Shown piece after piece: positions 1-9,212 of a stretch of 64,000 bases of DNA; the first letter of the stretch is position 1; each line of letters begins with the position of its first letter. Origin of the DNA: Geovibrio ferrireducens (GTDB lineage Bacteria; Chrysiogenota; Deferribacteres; Deferribacterales; Geovibrionaceae); assembly GCF_026226615.1 (NCBI RefSeq), contig NZ_JAJAPB010000002.1, forward strand, positions 1 through 64,000, in the 5' to 3' direction. Below the pieces are notes generated by a model. It was not told the DNA's origin. It did not search any database and saw only the letters and a program-made list of their open reading frames with translations. The translations under genes were made by a program, and so were the position numbers.

Positions 1-276
1 GACGTAAGCTGCTGTCATTGCGAACCCTGAAAGGGGGAAGCGTCTGTACTGACAACATAAATCCGGACATCCTGTCGGATTTATGTACACGCTCGCGGCG
101 GGGTAAACCCGCCTTCGCTGCGCACGGCGCAGCCCCTGTCCGTGGGGCTGTTTACGTCATTTTGAACCCTGAAATCTCTATACATATTGAGAGACTGCTT
201 CGTCACTTTGCTCCTCGCAGTGACGTAAGCTGCTGTCATTGCGAACCCTGAAAGGGGGAAGCGTCTGTACTGACAA
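1..276. repeat. Composite dispersed repeat region with an exact 55-bp direct repeat
   Basis: Bases 1-55 and 222-276 are identical, and the left copy is cut by the window edge, so it may be longer. Between them lie a three-hairpin element (55-150) and an imperfect palindromic repeat (about 194-257). The latter carries the motifs TTCGCAATGAC and GTCACTGCGAGGAG on the minus strand. Related sequence recurs at 39837-40123, 53376-53591 and 63157-63285. No convincing gene was seen; the short open frames here are repeat-derived. Confidence 0.85.
55..150 (-). repeat. Three-hairpin dispersed element, copy A
   Basis: Read along the plus strand it shows three parts. The first is an 11-bp perfect stem (55-65 with 76-86) around a 10-nt loop containing ACATCCTGT. 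After the linker CACGCTCGCG comes a 6-bp stem (97-102 with 108-113) with a 5-nt loop. After the linker TTCGCTGCGCACGGCG comes a 7-bp stem (130-136 with 144-150). Copies B, C and D keep the linkers and loop core but have different, still complementary, stem sequences. The strand is given relative to copies B and D, which run the other way. Confidence 0.8.
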
Positions 277-316
277 TCCAAAATTTGCCATACATGGAGT
301 TGATGGAATTGCATGG

Positions 317-1744
317 TTAATTTCTGTTAATCATCACCATCTTAATCGTCATCATATCTTCCATGGCGAATTTAACGCCCTCTCTGCCGAGACCGGAGAG
401 CTTGTTGCCGCCGTACGGCAGATGATCGACCCTGAAAGTGGATGTATCATTTATCATCACTCCGCCAACATCAAGTTCATCAACGGCTTTCATCGCCTTA
501 TTTATATCTGTGGTGTATATACCCGCCTGAAGTCCGAAGTCCGAATCGTTCACTTTTGCCAGTGCATCGTCAAAGTTATCATACGCAACAATGGACACTA
601 CAGGTGCGAAGGTTTCCATGCACATTACCTTCATGTCCTCCGTAACGTTCGTAAGCACTGCGGGGTAATAAATCATGCCTTCCGCCCTGCCGCCTGCCGC
701 CAGTACAGCACCCTGAGCGACTGCCTCCTTAACCCACGCATCTATACGGTTAAGCTCTTTTGCATCTATCATGGGCCCAACATCGCACGCCTTATCCATT
801 GGATCACCGACTTTCAGAGCTTTTGTCTTTTCCACAAACAGCTTAGTGAACTCATCCGCACATTTGCTGTTTACATATATCCTCTGGAGGGAGATGCACA
901 CCTGACCGGAGTTTGAAAAAGCGCTGACAACGCATCTGGCGGCGGTTTTCTCAAGATCCGCATCCGGCTCAATGATTGTTGCCGAGTTGTTGCCGAGCTC
1001 CAGCGTAACCTTCTTGATTCCGGCCTTGCGCATTATCTGATCCCCTACTCCGGGCGAACCGGTAAAGGTAATCTTCTTGGTTTTCGGGCTTATAACTATA
1101 GTGTCTCCCACAGTTGCGCCTGAACCTATAACCACATTCAGCACTCCTGCGGGCAGGCCTGCTTTTTCCATTATTTCAGCGAGAATTATGGATGAGAGAG
1201 GAGTTGATGAGGCAGGTTTCAGCACCACAGTGTTTCCTGTGGCAATAGCCGGAGCAACCTTATGAGCCACAAGGTTAAGGGGGAAGTTGAAGGGGGTTAT
1301 GGCGCCTATTACACCTACAGGCTCACGCAGAAAGTAGCCCATGCGGTTTTCGCCGAACTTGCTGGCATCCACCTGAATTGTTTCGCCGTGGATGTGCTTT
1401 GCTTCCTCGGAGGCGAACTTGAATGTCTCCGCACTGCGAAGAACCTCGTTCATGGAGAACTTCCAAGCCTTGCCGGCCTCAAGGCAGATTATCTCTGCTA
1501 TCTCATCTGCACGTTCAAGTATGCCCTGCGCTGTCTTTTCCAGTATATCGGAACGCTTGTGCGCAGGCATTCTGCGGAAAAGCCTGAACGCCGCTTCCGC
1601 TGCGTCTATGGCCTCGTTGGTGAGCGTTTCATCAGCCTGAGGAACATAAGCAAAGGTTTCACCGCTGAATTTATTCTTTACTTCCAGTCCCTTACCAGTT
1701 TCAATCCATTTTCCGTTTACAAGTGTTCTGTAATGTTTGGGCAT
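317..1744 (-). CDS. NAD(P)-dependent aldehyde dehydrogenase
   Basis: This 475-residue protein is full length for the aldehyde dehydrogenase superfamily, which oxidises aldehydes to acids using a catalytic cysteine. Visible landmarks are PFNFPLN near residue 151, the cofactor-site lysine in VLKPASSTP, the general-base glutamate in LELGNNSA (about 249) and the catalytic cysteine in SGQVCISLQRI (about 283). The longest open frame starts at a GTG at 1759. The ATG at 1744 is preferred because AGAGGTG lies just upstream. It lies 59 bp downstream of the sigma-54-type regulator on the same strand, so it may share its transcript or be its target. Its motifs resemble the lactaldehyde/glyceraldehyde-3-phosphate type, but the substrate cannot be told from sequence. 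Confidence 0.85.
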   Translation of the reverse strand: MPKHYRTLVNGKWIETGKGLEVKNKFSGETFAYVPQADETLTNEAIDAAEAAFRLFRRMPAHKRSDILEKTAQGILERADEIAEIICLEAGKAWKFSMNEVLRSAETFKFASEEAKHIHGETIQVDASKFGENRMGYFLREPVGVIGAITPFNFPLNLVAHKVAPAIATGNTVVLKPASSTPLSSIILAEIMEKAGLPAGVLNVVIGSGATVGDTIVISPKTKKITFTGSPGVGDQIMRKAGIKKVTLELGNNSATIIEPDADLEKTAARCVVSAFSNSGQVCISLQRIYVNSKCADEFTKLFVEKTKALKVGDPMDKACDVGPMIDAKELNRIDAWVKEAVAQGAVLAAGGRAEGMIYYPAVLTNVTEDMKVMCMETFAPVVSIVAYDNFDDALAKVNDSDFGLQAGIYTTDINKAMKAVDELDVGGVMINDTSTFRVDHLPYGGNKLSGLGREGVKFAMEDMMTIKMVMINRN

Positions 1745-1803
1745 CTTTTCACCTCTCACGCTGTTTAACTTACAGCGTTATCAGGTGCAATAAACATGCC
1801 AGA

Positions 1804-3207
1804 TCAGGGAGTGCGCTTTTTAAGACGTTTGTGGAGAGCCTGTTTTGATATGCCTAAGAGCTTTGCGGCCTGACTCATGTTTTCGGAAACCGCAAGAGCC
1901 TCGTTAACTGCGTATTCGGAAACCTCGTCCAGAGTGGGAAAGCGCCCGAAGATTTTTTCAAGGGAACTGACGGTCTTATCATCCGGAGTCTGTAAAGCTT
2001 CGGCTCCGCCCAAGCGTCCGGCTATGATATTCTCTGTGATTACGCCGTCTGTGCAGCGCACAACAGCGTCATAGATATATGTTTTTAATTCTCGGATATT
2101 TCCCGGATACGCATGGGAGGTGAGCAGGCTCATAGCTTCCCTGCTGATTTCCGGCTTAGGCTTGCTGACGGTTTTAGCTGCCTCTTCCGCCAGATAATCC
2201 GCTATCAGCGGAATATCCTCCCTTCTCTCGCGAAGGGGAGGAACCTTTATGAGATGAGTGCTCAGCCTGTAATATAAATCCCTGCGGAACCCGCCGGAGG
2301 AAGCGGCGGAGCTGAGGTCTTTATTCGCCGCAGCGATTATTCTCGCCTCGCATCTTTTCGGTTTGTCAGAGCCGAGGGGATAATATATCCGCTCCTGCAA
2401 AAGACGCAGAAGCTTCACCTGAGAAACCTCGCTGAGATCCCCTATTTCATCCAGAAAGATTGTGCCCTGCCTTGCCCTTTCTATCAGTCCCGAACGCACG
2501 CCGTCCGCGCCGGTGTAGGCTCCTTTGGCGTGACCGAACAGGGTATCGGAGAAAAGCGTATCATCCAGACCGGAAACATCCACAGCCACAAACTCACCAG
2601 TGAAGCCGCTGACATCATGCACTGCACGGGAAAGCATCTCCTTGCCGGAGCCTGTTTCACCCAGAATAAGCACAGGCTGACCGCTGACCGCTATGGCTTC
2701 GATATACTGAAAAATACTGTGCATTTCGGCACTTCGGGTGACAATGCGGCTGAAAACATCTCTCCTGCGCAGACCGCCGCCGAAGTTAACCCCTTTCATT
2801 GTGAGAAGCTCGGAACGAAGAGCGCCTATCTCATGGGCATTTCTCAGCGCAGAACTGAATGTGTTCATATTTATCGGTTTTACAAGATAATCATGGGCGC
2901 CCAGCTTGAGACACTCAACAGCCACCTCGATCTCCGAATTGGCGGTGCAGATTATGACGGGAACCTGCGGCATCTGCTCTTTTATCTCACGCAGGACATC
3001 CTGTCCGGACTTGTGAGGCATATTGAGATCCAGAAAAACCACAGGAAAAGACATTCCCCGCAGGGTGTCCATAACCTCCCTTGAATCCTCAAGGGTCGTA
3101 ATATTTTTAATTCCCATTGTCTGAAGCAGAAAGGAATATGCCTCAAGCTCGTCCTTCTCATCATCCACCAGAAGAATGCTTGAGCCGTAGTTGTTGAAAT
3201 TTATCAT
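1804..3207 (-). CDS. Sigma-54-dependent NtrC-family response regulator
   Basis: This protein has three parts. A receiver domain (1-125) carries acidic residues near D15-D16 and the phospho-acceptor D60 in FLDLNMP. An AAA+ domain (about 155-390) has Walker A GETGSGKE, a GAYTGA loop (the usual GAFTGA with F to Y) and Walker B TIFLDEIGDLS. A C-terminal Fis-type helix-turn-helix lies around MSQAAKLLGISKQALHKRL. Such proteins activate RNA polymerase bearing sigma-54 after phosphorylation. The start overlaps the stop of the histidine kinase gene by 4 bp (ATGA), so the two form one operon and a cognate pair. The aldehyde dehydrogenase gene follows 59 bp downstream. Confidence 0.93.
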   Translation of the reverse strand: MINFNNYGSSILLVDDEKDELEAYSFLLQTMGIKNITTLEDSREVMDTLRGMSFPVVFLDLNMPHKSGQDVLREIKEQMPQVPVIICTANSEIEVAVECLKLGAHDYLVKPINMNTFSSALRNAHEIGALRSELLTMKGVNFGGGLRRRDVFSRIVTRSAEMHSIFQYIEAIAVSGQPVLILGETGSGKEMLSRAVHDVSGFTGEFVAVDVSGLDDTLFSDTLFGHAKGAYTGADGVRSGLIERARQGTIFLDEIGDLSEVSQVKLLRLLQERIYYPLGSDKPKRCEARIIAAANKDLSSAASSGGFRRDLYYRLSTHLIKVPPLRERREDIPLIADYLAEEAAKTVSKPKPEISREAMSLLTSHAYPGNIRELKTYIYDAVVRCTDGVITENIIAGRLGGAEALQTPDDKTVSSLEKIFGRFPTLDEVSEYAVNEALAVSENMSQAAKLLGISKQALHKRLKKRTP

Positions 3208-5327
3208 TCAGCCTCTGAGTGCTTCGGCAGGGACACAGTGAAAACTGTTTTCCCGTCACCGCTTTTTACGGTTATTGTGCCGTGCATTTCATTCTCGACA
3301 ATCATCTTCGCCATGTAAAGCCCCATGCCGGTGCCGGAGGCTGTGCCTTTTGTTGTAAAATAAGGATTGAAAATCTTCGGCATCATGCTTTCCGTTATGC
3401 CGCAGCCTCTGTCTGTGATGTGTATCATAACATTGTTTGCGAGGTTCTCAACATCGATTTTTATCTCTCTCGAATCCGCATCAGGATCAGAAGATAATTT
3501 TTCAACAACTGCATCCCGTGCGTTGGCAAGGATATTCACTATGACATGCACAAACTCACTTCTGTAGCCGTATACCACAAGTGCCGCATCATCAGGCACA
3601 TTCAGCTTCATTACGATTCCGCTCTGCTTGAAGTTTGGCTGCATGAGCTTCACCGAACTGTCCACAACATCCGCTATGCTGAAATGCTCCTTATTCTTGC
3701 TGGGTTTGAAGAAGTGACGGAAATCGTCTATGGTTTTGGACATAAATTGAATCTGTGAGTCTGCCGCGGTAACAAGCTTCTCAACAAATTCCTTAGAAAT
3801 CATATTGTTGTAAAAGGCGGACTGTATGCTGACGACATAGGTGGAAAGAGTGTTAAGCGGCTGACGCCACTGGTGGGCTATAGCGCCCAGCATTTCGCCC
3901 ATTGCTGCCATTTTCTGCGCCTGCCTGAGCTGCTGCTCGGCATTCACACGTTTTGATATATCCCTGATACTTATGAGGATAAACTCCTCCTTATTAAGAT
4001 GCTGGCTCTTGAGGTTAACCTCGCAGGGAAACTCTGTCCCGTCAGAGCGGAGAAAGCTCCACATGAATGACTGCTGCTCACCTTCACTGGCTTTGTTAAT
4101 GATCCGCCGAACCTTTTCAAGGCTTACCTCGCCGTCAGGCTGAATCTCAGGAGAGAGATCAAGCATGTTATTTCCGATTATGCCGTAGTGGTTTACTCCG
4201 AAGACTTCCTTCGCCTTCTCGTTGCACTCGACAATGATCATCCCCTTGCTGATGAGTATCGCATCATTTGCGACATGGAAAAGGGTCTGATAATGGGTTT
4301 CAACCTCCTTGCGCCTGTTTATGTTCCACGCAAGATCCTGATTCATACCGCTTATCTGTTCAGCATGCTGCAGCACTGTTGACTTATAGCGGCGGTTGTA
4401 AATAAAAAGCAGAAAGGCACTCACGCCCACAACAGACATAGTGAGCAGAACCATAAACCCCACAGCCCTGAGAGCGGATTCCGCAGCAAAAAGCATGGAA
4501 GTGCGCTCAGACAGGGCGTATGCCTCTTCCTTTGTCATGGTGGTGCAGAGATACCAGCCGACACTTGAGATAAGCTGATAGGCGAGGATATTCTCCTGTC
4601 CGCCGATTTTATATGAAAAAGTGCCTGAATCAGAGCTTTTGAAGTGCTCCATCACCCTTCTGAGAGTCGGGTCTGTGTCCTGAAGACTGTGAGTAAGCAG
4701 GAGCTCCTGATCAGGGTGCACCATGAATGTCCCTTCGGAGTTGACTATGAAGGAGTAGCCTGTTTCCGCCGCCTTCACGTTCATTACGTTCTTCACCAGC
4801 ATGTCCAGAATAATGTCGTTGCTGATTACGCCTATTACCCTGTCGTCCCTGTAAAGCGGCGCAGACAGGGCTATAACCATCTCTCTGGTTGTCATGTCTA
4901 TATACGGGGGTGAAACTGCCATCTTGCCCTTTTCCACCGCATTTATGTACCATGGGCGGACTCTGGGGTCGTACCCGGCAGGGGGAACCCACTCCGCTCC
5001 GTCTATCATGGTTCCGTCCTCAAGACCTATGTAAACATCGCTGAAATCCCCTGCGGCCAGCGCCATTTTCAGAACAGGCATGGAACTGGCTTCTGTTATG
5101 GGGTCTATTTTATTGATTTGGTCAATGGCAGAATCCACAACTTGCATCTGATGTTTAAGCCACATTTCAGTTGTGGCCGCAGCCTGAGCCGCCACATTCT
5201 GCTGGTGGGCAAGCACGGTGCTTTCTATTACCACATTGGCACTGTGATAGGTTACGCTCACCAGAACAATTATGGCGGCGAGAAGAACAGCAAGAACAAT
5301 TAATGAATTTCTCAGTTTGATTATCAT
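3204..5327 (-). CDS. Cache/PAS-domain sensor histidine kinase
   Basis: This 707-residue membrane kinase has an N-terminal membrane segment (about 5-30), an extracytoplasmic double-Cache-type domain (about 35-290, with WVPPAGYDPRVRPWYINA), a second membrane segment (about 295-325) and a PAS domain (about 350-465). A HisKA box IAHQWRQPLN and an HATPase domain (GCGITESMMPKIFNPYFTTK, then GTGMGLYM) follow. It should sense a small external ligand and phosphorylate the adjoining regulator. The longest frame begins with a TTG at 5390 that has no ribosome site. The ATG at 5327 has ACAGG upstream and puts the membrane segment at the very N-terminus, so it is used here. The ligand is unknown. Confidence 0.9.
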   Translation of the reverse strand: MIIKLRNSLIVLAVLLAAIIVLVSVTYHSANVVIESTVLAHQQNVAAQAAATTEMWLKHQMQVVDSAIDQINKIDPITEASSMPVLKMALAAGDFSDVYIGLEDGTMIDGAEWVPPAGYDPRVRPWYINAVEKGKMAVSPPYIDMTTREMVIALSAPLYRDDRVIGVISNDIILDMLVKNVMNVKAAETGYSFIVNSEGTFMVHPDQELLLTHSLQDTDPTLRRVMEHFKSSDSGTFSYKIGGQENILAYQLISSVGWYLCTTMTKEEAYALSERTSMLFAAESALRAVGFMVLLTMSVVGVSAFLLFIYNRRYKSTVLQHAEQISGMNQDLAWNINRRKEVETHYQTLFHVANDAILISKGMIIVECNEKAKEVFGVNHYGIIGNNMLDLSPEIQPDGEVSLEKVRRIINKASEGEQQSFMWSFLRSDGTEFPCEVNLKSQHLNKEEFILISIRDISKRVNAEQQLRQAQKMAAMGEMLGAIAHQWRQPLNTLSTYVVSIQSAFYNNMISKEFVEKLVTAADSQIQFMSKTIDDFRHFFKPSKNKEHFSIADVVDSSVKLMQPNFKQSGIVMKLNVPDDAALVVYGYRSEFVHVIVNILANARDAVVEKLSSDPDADSREIKIDVENLANNVMIHITDRGCGITESMMPKIFNPYFTTKGTASGTGMGLYMAKMIVENEMHGTITVKSGDGKTVFTVSLPKHSEAE

Positions 5328-5386
5328 CGGTTTACCTGTCCGTTTATTCAGGTATTTTGATGCAAATAGCGTGCCAGTTTTATTTT

Positions 5387-6100
5387 TCAAGGCAGATCTA
5401 TTCCTGCTTTTTTTGCCTGAGATCTGTGGAGCTCACGGCGGAGAGTGTACAGTTTTCCGCCCTTGCGGAAGTGTCTGCCCGTCTGCCTGAAATTAAATGA
5501 TATGCCCGCCGCCCTGCACTGCTCGCGTATTGAGAGCACCCAGTCATAGCTGCATTCCCTCGCCTCAATGCCTGACTCACCGCCGACTATGACGCACTCG
5601 ATGGAAGGTTTCAGGTAAGCAGATAAGTCTATAGCTTCAAGCAGCGGTTCGCATATGACAGACTTATGCTTCACCGGAACTTCCAGAAATAAGGGCAGAC
5701 GGAAGTCAGCCATTTTCTGATTCTCCGTGGTGCAGGCGATATGAACATTTTCATAGCCCTCACCCCAGTCCTCCGGGAGAGAGACATGGAAACGGTCAAT
5801 ACGCTTGGTTATGATGAAGAATGTGAGATCCGAACGGAAGCGGATCATCTCCCATATATCCCTGCGCCACTCATCCGCCTCTTCCAGAAAAAAGTCAGAT
5901 GTGAAACAGGTGTACACCAAATCGCTCCCGGTGAGCTTATAGTCTCCGCTTCTGGTGCATTTCAGCGGCAGGTTGAAGTTTCCCGTTTTTTCAACCTTGG
6001 AGCTGTCTTTATTGTGAACGGCATCCATGCGGTAAACGTAGCAGTTATCGCATCCGGGGCTGATTTTTGTGCATCCGTGCCATGGGTTCCAGATAGGCAA
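5387..6100 (-). CDS. DUF5131 (phage Gp37/Gp68-like) protein
   Basis: The N-terminus reads MPIWNPWHGCTKISPGCDNC, the signature of the DUF5131/Gp37-Gp68 family. Its clustered cysteines (C10, C17, C20) resemble a metal or iron-sulfur site, and members are often compared with radical-SAM-like barrels; the function is not established. GGESGIEAREC near residue 175 is another family block. Translation appears to begin at TTG (6100): GGAG lies about nine bases upstream, and no in-frame ATG precedes the conserved WNPWHGC block. It ends 59 bp before the histidine kinase start. It is close to the family's normal length, so probably intact. Confidence 0.75.
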   Translation of the reverse strand: MPIWNPWHGCTKISPGCDNCYVYRMDAVHNKDSSKVEKTGNFNLPLKCTRSGDYKLTGSDLVYTCFTSDFFLEEADEWRRDIWEMIRFRSDLTFFIITKRIDRFHVSLPEDWGEGYENVHIACTTENQKMADFRLPLFLEVPVKHKSVICEPLLEAIDLSAYLKPSIECVIVGGESGIEARECSYDWVLSIREQCRAAGISFNFRQTGRHFRKGGKLYTLRRELHRSQAKKAGIDLP

Positions 6101-6142
6101 AGGGGTTTTCTCCGTAAAAAGTCCTGAGATAATGTATAGTTC

Positions 6143-6171
6143 AAAAAAACCGCCCTTTACACGGGCGGTTT
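6143..6171 (-). terminator. Rho-independent terminator after ppnP
   Basis: Inverted repeat AAACCGCCC (6147-6155) and GGGCGGTTT (6163-6171) with a 7-nt loop. On the minus strand it is followed by a run of seven T (6143-6149). It lies 16 bp after the ppnP stop codon. Confidence 0.85.
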
Positions 6172-6186
6172 CGAAATCTCTGTCTG

Positions 6187-6501
6187 TTACTTTATGAAAG
6201 AGCAGCAGTAGTCAGCAGGCTTGGAGACTCTCAGTGTGAAGCTTGAGTTTGCGGGCACTTCAAATGTGCATTCGCCGTTTATTATCAGAGGTTCTCTCCT
6301 GTCAGGCAGATCAACCTCCAGTTCGCCGCTCATAAACTCCATAATCTCCGCCTCAGCAGTGTTGAAGGTGTATTCCCCTGCCTGCATGAAGCCAAGAGTT
6401 TTCACTGAGCCGTCCTCAAACCTAACCGTGCGGCTCACTACCTTGCCGCCGAAATATACGTTAGCTTTTTTCACCACAGAAACATTTTTAAATTCGTCCA
6501 T
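6187..6501 (-). CDS. ppnP: Pyrimidine/purine nucleoside phosphorylase PpnP
   Basis: This 104-residue single-domain cupin matches the YaiE/DUF1255 family in length and blocks (NVYFGGKVVSRTVRFEDGSV, GFMQAGEYTFNTAEAEIMEF, ELEVDLP, CTFEVPANSSFTL). PpnP enzymes cleave nucleosides with phosphate to give the base and ribose-1-phosphate, serving cytoplasmic nucleoside salvage. GGGGGAG lies upstream of the ATG, and a strong terminator follows, so it is probably a single-gene unit. The nearby ribose operon (12005-17901) is a loose functional neighbour in pentose metabolism, but no direct link is visible. Confidence 0.88.
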   Translation of the reverse strand: MDEFKNVSVVKKANVYFGGKVVSRTVRFEDGSVKTLGFMQAGEYTFNTAEAEIMEFMSGELEVDLPDRREPLIINGECTFEVPANSSFTLRVSKPADYCCSFIK

Positions 6502-6565
6502 TATCTCCCCCTGCTAAGAGTTTTATTCAGGAAAAGATAGCCTGAATCACGGGAATAATCATCAT

Positions 6566-9130
6566 TTATTTGCTGAATATGCCCGCTGTGCCGCCGCTGA
6601 TCAGGCTGGCCACGCTCTTAAGGGCGGCAGGCAGGGCAAAGATGCTCTGCACGGCTATGTATCTCGGTTCCCACTGCGGCTTGAACTTTTCCTTATAGCT
6701 GCGCAGACCTTTGAAGTTGTAGAACCTTTCCCCGTGTCTGTACATCACCCCAGCAAGCCTGTTCCAGAAAGGGGAGAAGGAGTGAAGCTCAAAGCCGGAA
6801 AGAGGCGCCATGCCAAGGTTGAAAAACTCATGGCCTTCATCCTTTGCATACAATATGAGCTTGATGAACAGGTATTCCATAACCCCTTTAGGCGCATCAT
6901 TTCCGTAGCGCATAAGGTCTATTGAAAGTTCATGCTTTGAGTCTGTCATCCATATATTTGCAAAGGCAACAGGTTTTTCATCCTTCATCACGGCGGCAAA
7001 AGGCATGCGTCTGAGGTAGTCCTCATTGAAGCAGCCGAGGGAAAAACGCTTCTCCCTGCTGTTCTTGGTTTGCATCCATTCATCCGAAATCTGCCTGAAA
7101 ACAGGCAGCATGGCGGACACCTCATCGCCTGAGAAAATTTTCAGGGAGCAGCCTTCCTTCTCGGACTTCTTGATTGTGTTGCGCATACCGCTCCAGTGGC
7201 TCCCCTCCAGTGAGAAACCTGTCAGCCTCACTCTGGCCTGTTCGCCGATTTTGAATATTTTAAGCCCCGCATCCATATAGTGAGGTATGTAATCTGCGCC
7301 GATCTCATAAAAAACCGCCCTGCATCCGTGCTCCTCACTCATTTTACGGAAACGGAATATAAGCTCCGCCGCTGATTCCTCCGGCCCCACAGGGTCGCCC
7401 ATGCTGATGAAGCTGCGCCCCTCAGTGCCGTACATAATAAAGCTTCTGCCGTCTTCCCCGAAGATGTACTGCTTATCCGGCAGATAAGCCAGATACGCTG
7501 TCGTATCATCACTTCCTGCCACTACAGGCTCAATGAGCTTATTTATATCATCCGTATACGGCACAAAGGCAGGCTTTGACGGCTGAATAAGCTTGAACAC
7601 CGCGAGTGCGGCAATGAGGGTAAAAAGACCCACCATAGCCCGGAGAAAGCGCGGAGCCTGATCATCAAAGGTGAATGTCCACCAGAGCTCGCTGCGGTAC
7701 TCCACATGCTTGTAAGAGAAAAAACCCAGCCATGTGAAAACAAAGAAAATGACCAGAATGGTAAACAGCCATTCCTTTGTCAGAACCTCGCTGAAAAAAG
7801 AGCTCTTTTTACTGTAAAGGCTGCGTGTGGGGAACAGGGCGAAGATTATAACCCCCTGCAAAGCAAAGGTTTCTATCTCCGCACCTTTGAGAAGCGAAAG
7901 CACAGCGCCCGCCGTAAGCAGAATAAGGGTAAGCTGGTAGGCAAGGTCTATTTTTTTGAAAAGCCCTCTGGAAAGTATAATAAGCCCCATCCCGGCGAGG
8001 CTTGCCAGAAAGTGGGACGACTCCATGAGGCTCAGCGGAATTATCTTCGCCAGAAAAGGCAGTCTGTCAGGGTTGACAGGTGTTGCACCGCTGAAAAGCA
8101 GGTAAGCGCCTCCAATGAAAACCACAGCCGCCATAAGCATAGGTGTTACGGCGTTGTACATTCTGCCGGCAAAAAGTATAGGCTTCATCATGGCTGATTT
8201 CAGCCTCAGAACCTCTGAAAACCCCATAAGGCAGGCAGCAGCAAGAAGCGGCAGAATATAGTAGGTTATCCTGAAAACAAGCAGTGCGCTTATGGCAGAA
8301 CTGATAGTTCCCTGCGGGAAGAAAGACAGCAGCACTGTTTCAAAAACCAGAAGCCCGCCCGGAACATGGCTGATGAGCCCCGCAGCCTGTGCCAGAATGA
8401 ACATGCCCAGAAAGCTGAAATAACTAATATTCACCGAATCAGGCAGCAGAACATAAAGCACCGCCGAAACACACAGCCAGTCAGCACATCCCACCAGAAT
8501 CTGCATCATGCCCAGCGTGGGCGAAGGCAGTGAGATGGGCATGCTGTAAATGCTGAAAGGCTCTCTGTATCTGAAAAGCAGAAATATGTAAGCAGCAGAG
8601 AGAATCAGCAGAAATGCGCCGATATAGTACAGGTTTATGAAAGGGATACCCCATGAGGCTGATACGGACGGAGGGCGGCTGACAAACATTATGCCGCTCA
8701 GGGTCACAAGCCCCAGCCAGAGAGTGGCCGAAGTGAAGACTATTACCTTTGATATGTCACCGAAGCTCAGTCCGCAGGCGGAATAGTACCTGTAGCGCAC
8801 GGAACCGGAAGCCAGAACGGAAAGCCCGATGGAGTTTCCGAAGGCGTAGCTTGTGAAGGAGGCAAGCATAACCTGCTTTCCCGCCACCTTTACACCAGCA
8901 TACCTCAGCCCCATAAAATCATACAGTGAGAGAACGCCAAAACTCACAAGGGTGAGCCCCACTGCGAGAATTTTTTTATAAGCAGGTATAGCGTTGAGAT
9001 CCGCGGCTATTTCGTGGATGCTGTGCTTATGCAGAAATGAATGGAGAAAAACTGCAAGGAGAACCGCAAGGACTGAATAAAAGGCGAAAAGCAGAAAGTG
9101 TCTGTTTTTCATGTATTTGATCAACTGCAT
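6566..9130 (-). CDS. mprF: Bifunctional phosphatidylglycerol lysyltransferase/flippase MprF
   Basis: This 854-residue protein has the MprF architecture. About fourteen hydrophobic segments in residues 1-515 (flippase/synthase membrane region, with SYAFGNSIGLSVLASGSVRY) are followed by a soluble GNAT-like aminoacyltransferase domain (about 545-840, with MGDPVGPEESAAELI and FNLGMAPLSGF). The family transfers an amino acid, usually lysine or alanine, from tRNA to phosphatidylglycerol and moves the product to the outer leaflet, lowering surface charge against cationic peptides. No clear ribosome site precedes the ATG at 9130; the Met at codon 7 is an alternative. It is transcribed alone. The amino-acid specificity cannot be read from sequence. 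Confidence 0.92.
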   Translation of the reverse strand: MQLIKYMKNRHFLLFAFYSVLAVLLAVFLHSFLHKHSIHEIAADLNAIPAYKKILAVGLTLVSFGVLSLYDFMGLRYAGVKVAGKQVMLASFTSYAFGNSIGLSVLASGSVRYRYYSACGLSFGDISKVIVFTSATLWLGLVTLSGIMFVSRPPSVSASWGIPFINLYYIGAFLLILSAAYIFLLFRYREPFSIYSMPISLPSPTLGMMQILVGCADWLCVSAVLYVLLPDSVNISYFSFLGMFILAQAAGLISHVPGGLLVFETVLLSFFPQGTISSAISALLVFRITYYILPLLAAACLMGFSEVLRLKSAMMKPILFAGRMYNAVTPMLMAAVVFIGGAYLLFSGATPVNPDRLPFLAKIIPLSLMESSHFLASLAGMGLIILSRGLFKKIDLAYQLTLILLTAGAVLSLLKGAEIETFALQGVIIFALFPTRSLYSKKSSFFSEVLTKEWLFTILVIFFVFTWLGFFSYKHVEYRSELWWTFTFDDQAPRFLRAMVGLFTLIAALAVFKLIQPSKPAFVPYTDDINKLIEPVVAGSDDTTAYLAYLPDKQYIFGEDGRSFIMYGTEGRSFISMGDPVGPEESAAELIFRFRKMSEEHGCRAVFYEIGADYIPHYMDAGLKIFKIGEQARVRLTGFSLEGSHWSGMRNTIKKSEKEGCSLKIFSGDEVSAMLPVFRQISDEWMQTKNSREKRFSLGCFNEDYLRRMPFAAVMKDEKPVAFANIWMTDSKHELSIDLMRYGNDAPKGVMEYLFIKLILYAKDEGHEFFNLGMAPLSGFELHSFSPFWNRLAGVMYRHGERFYNFKGLRSYKEKFKPQWEPRYIAVQSIFALPAALKSVASLISGGTAGIFSK

Positions 9131-9212
9131 AATGAGATATTAGCACAGTATGCGGCTAAAAGTGCATATGAAATATCAGAGAGCGGACTATGCAGCCCGC
9201 CCTCTGCCTGTT

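Noticed and set aside
239-916. Open frame of 225 codons on the plus strand
   Set aside because: It is antisense to the aldehyde dehydrogenase and starts in the dispersed repeat. Its amino-acid composition is not protein-like.
5387-6100. DUF5131-like gene as evidence of a prophage
   Set aside because: The family occurs on phages, but no other phage gene is nearby and the composition matches the neighbours.
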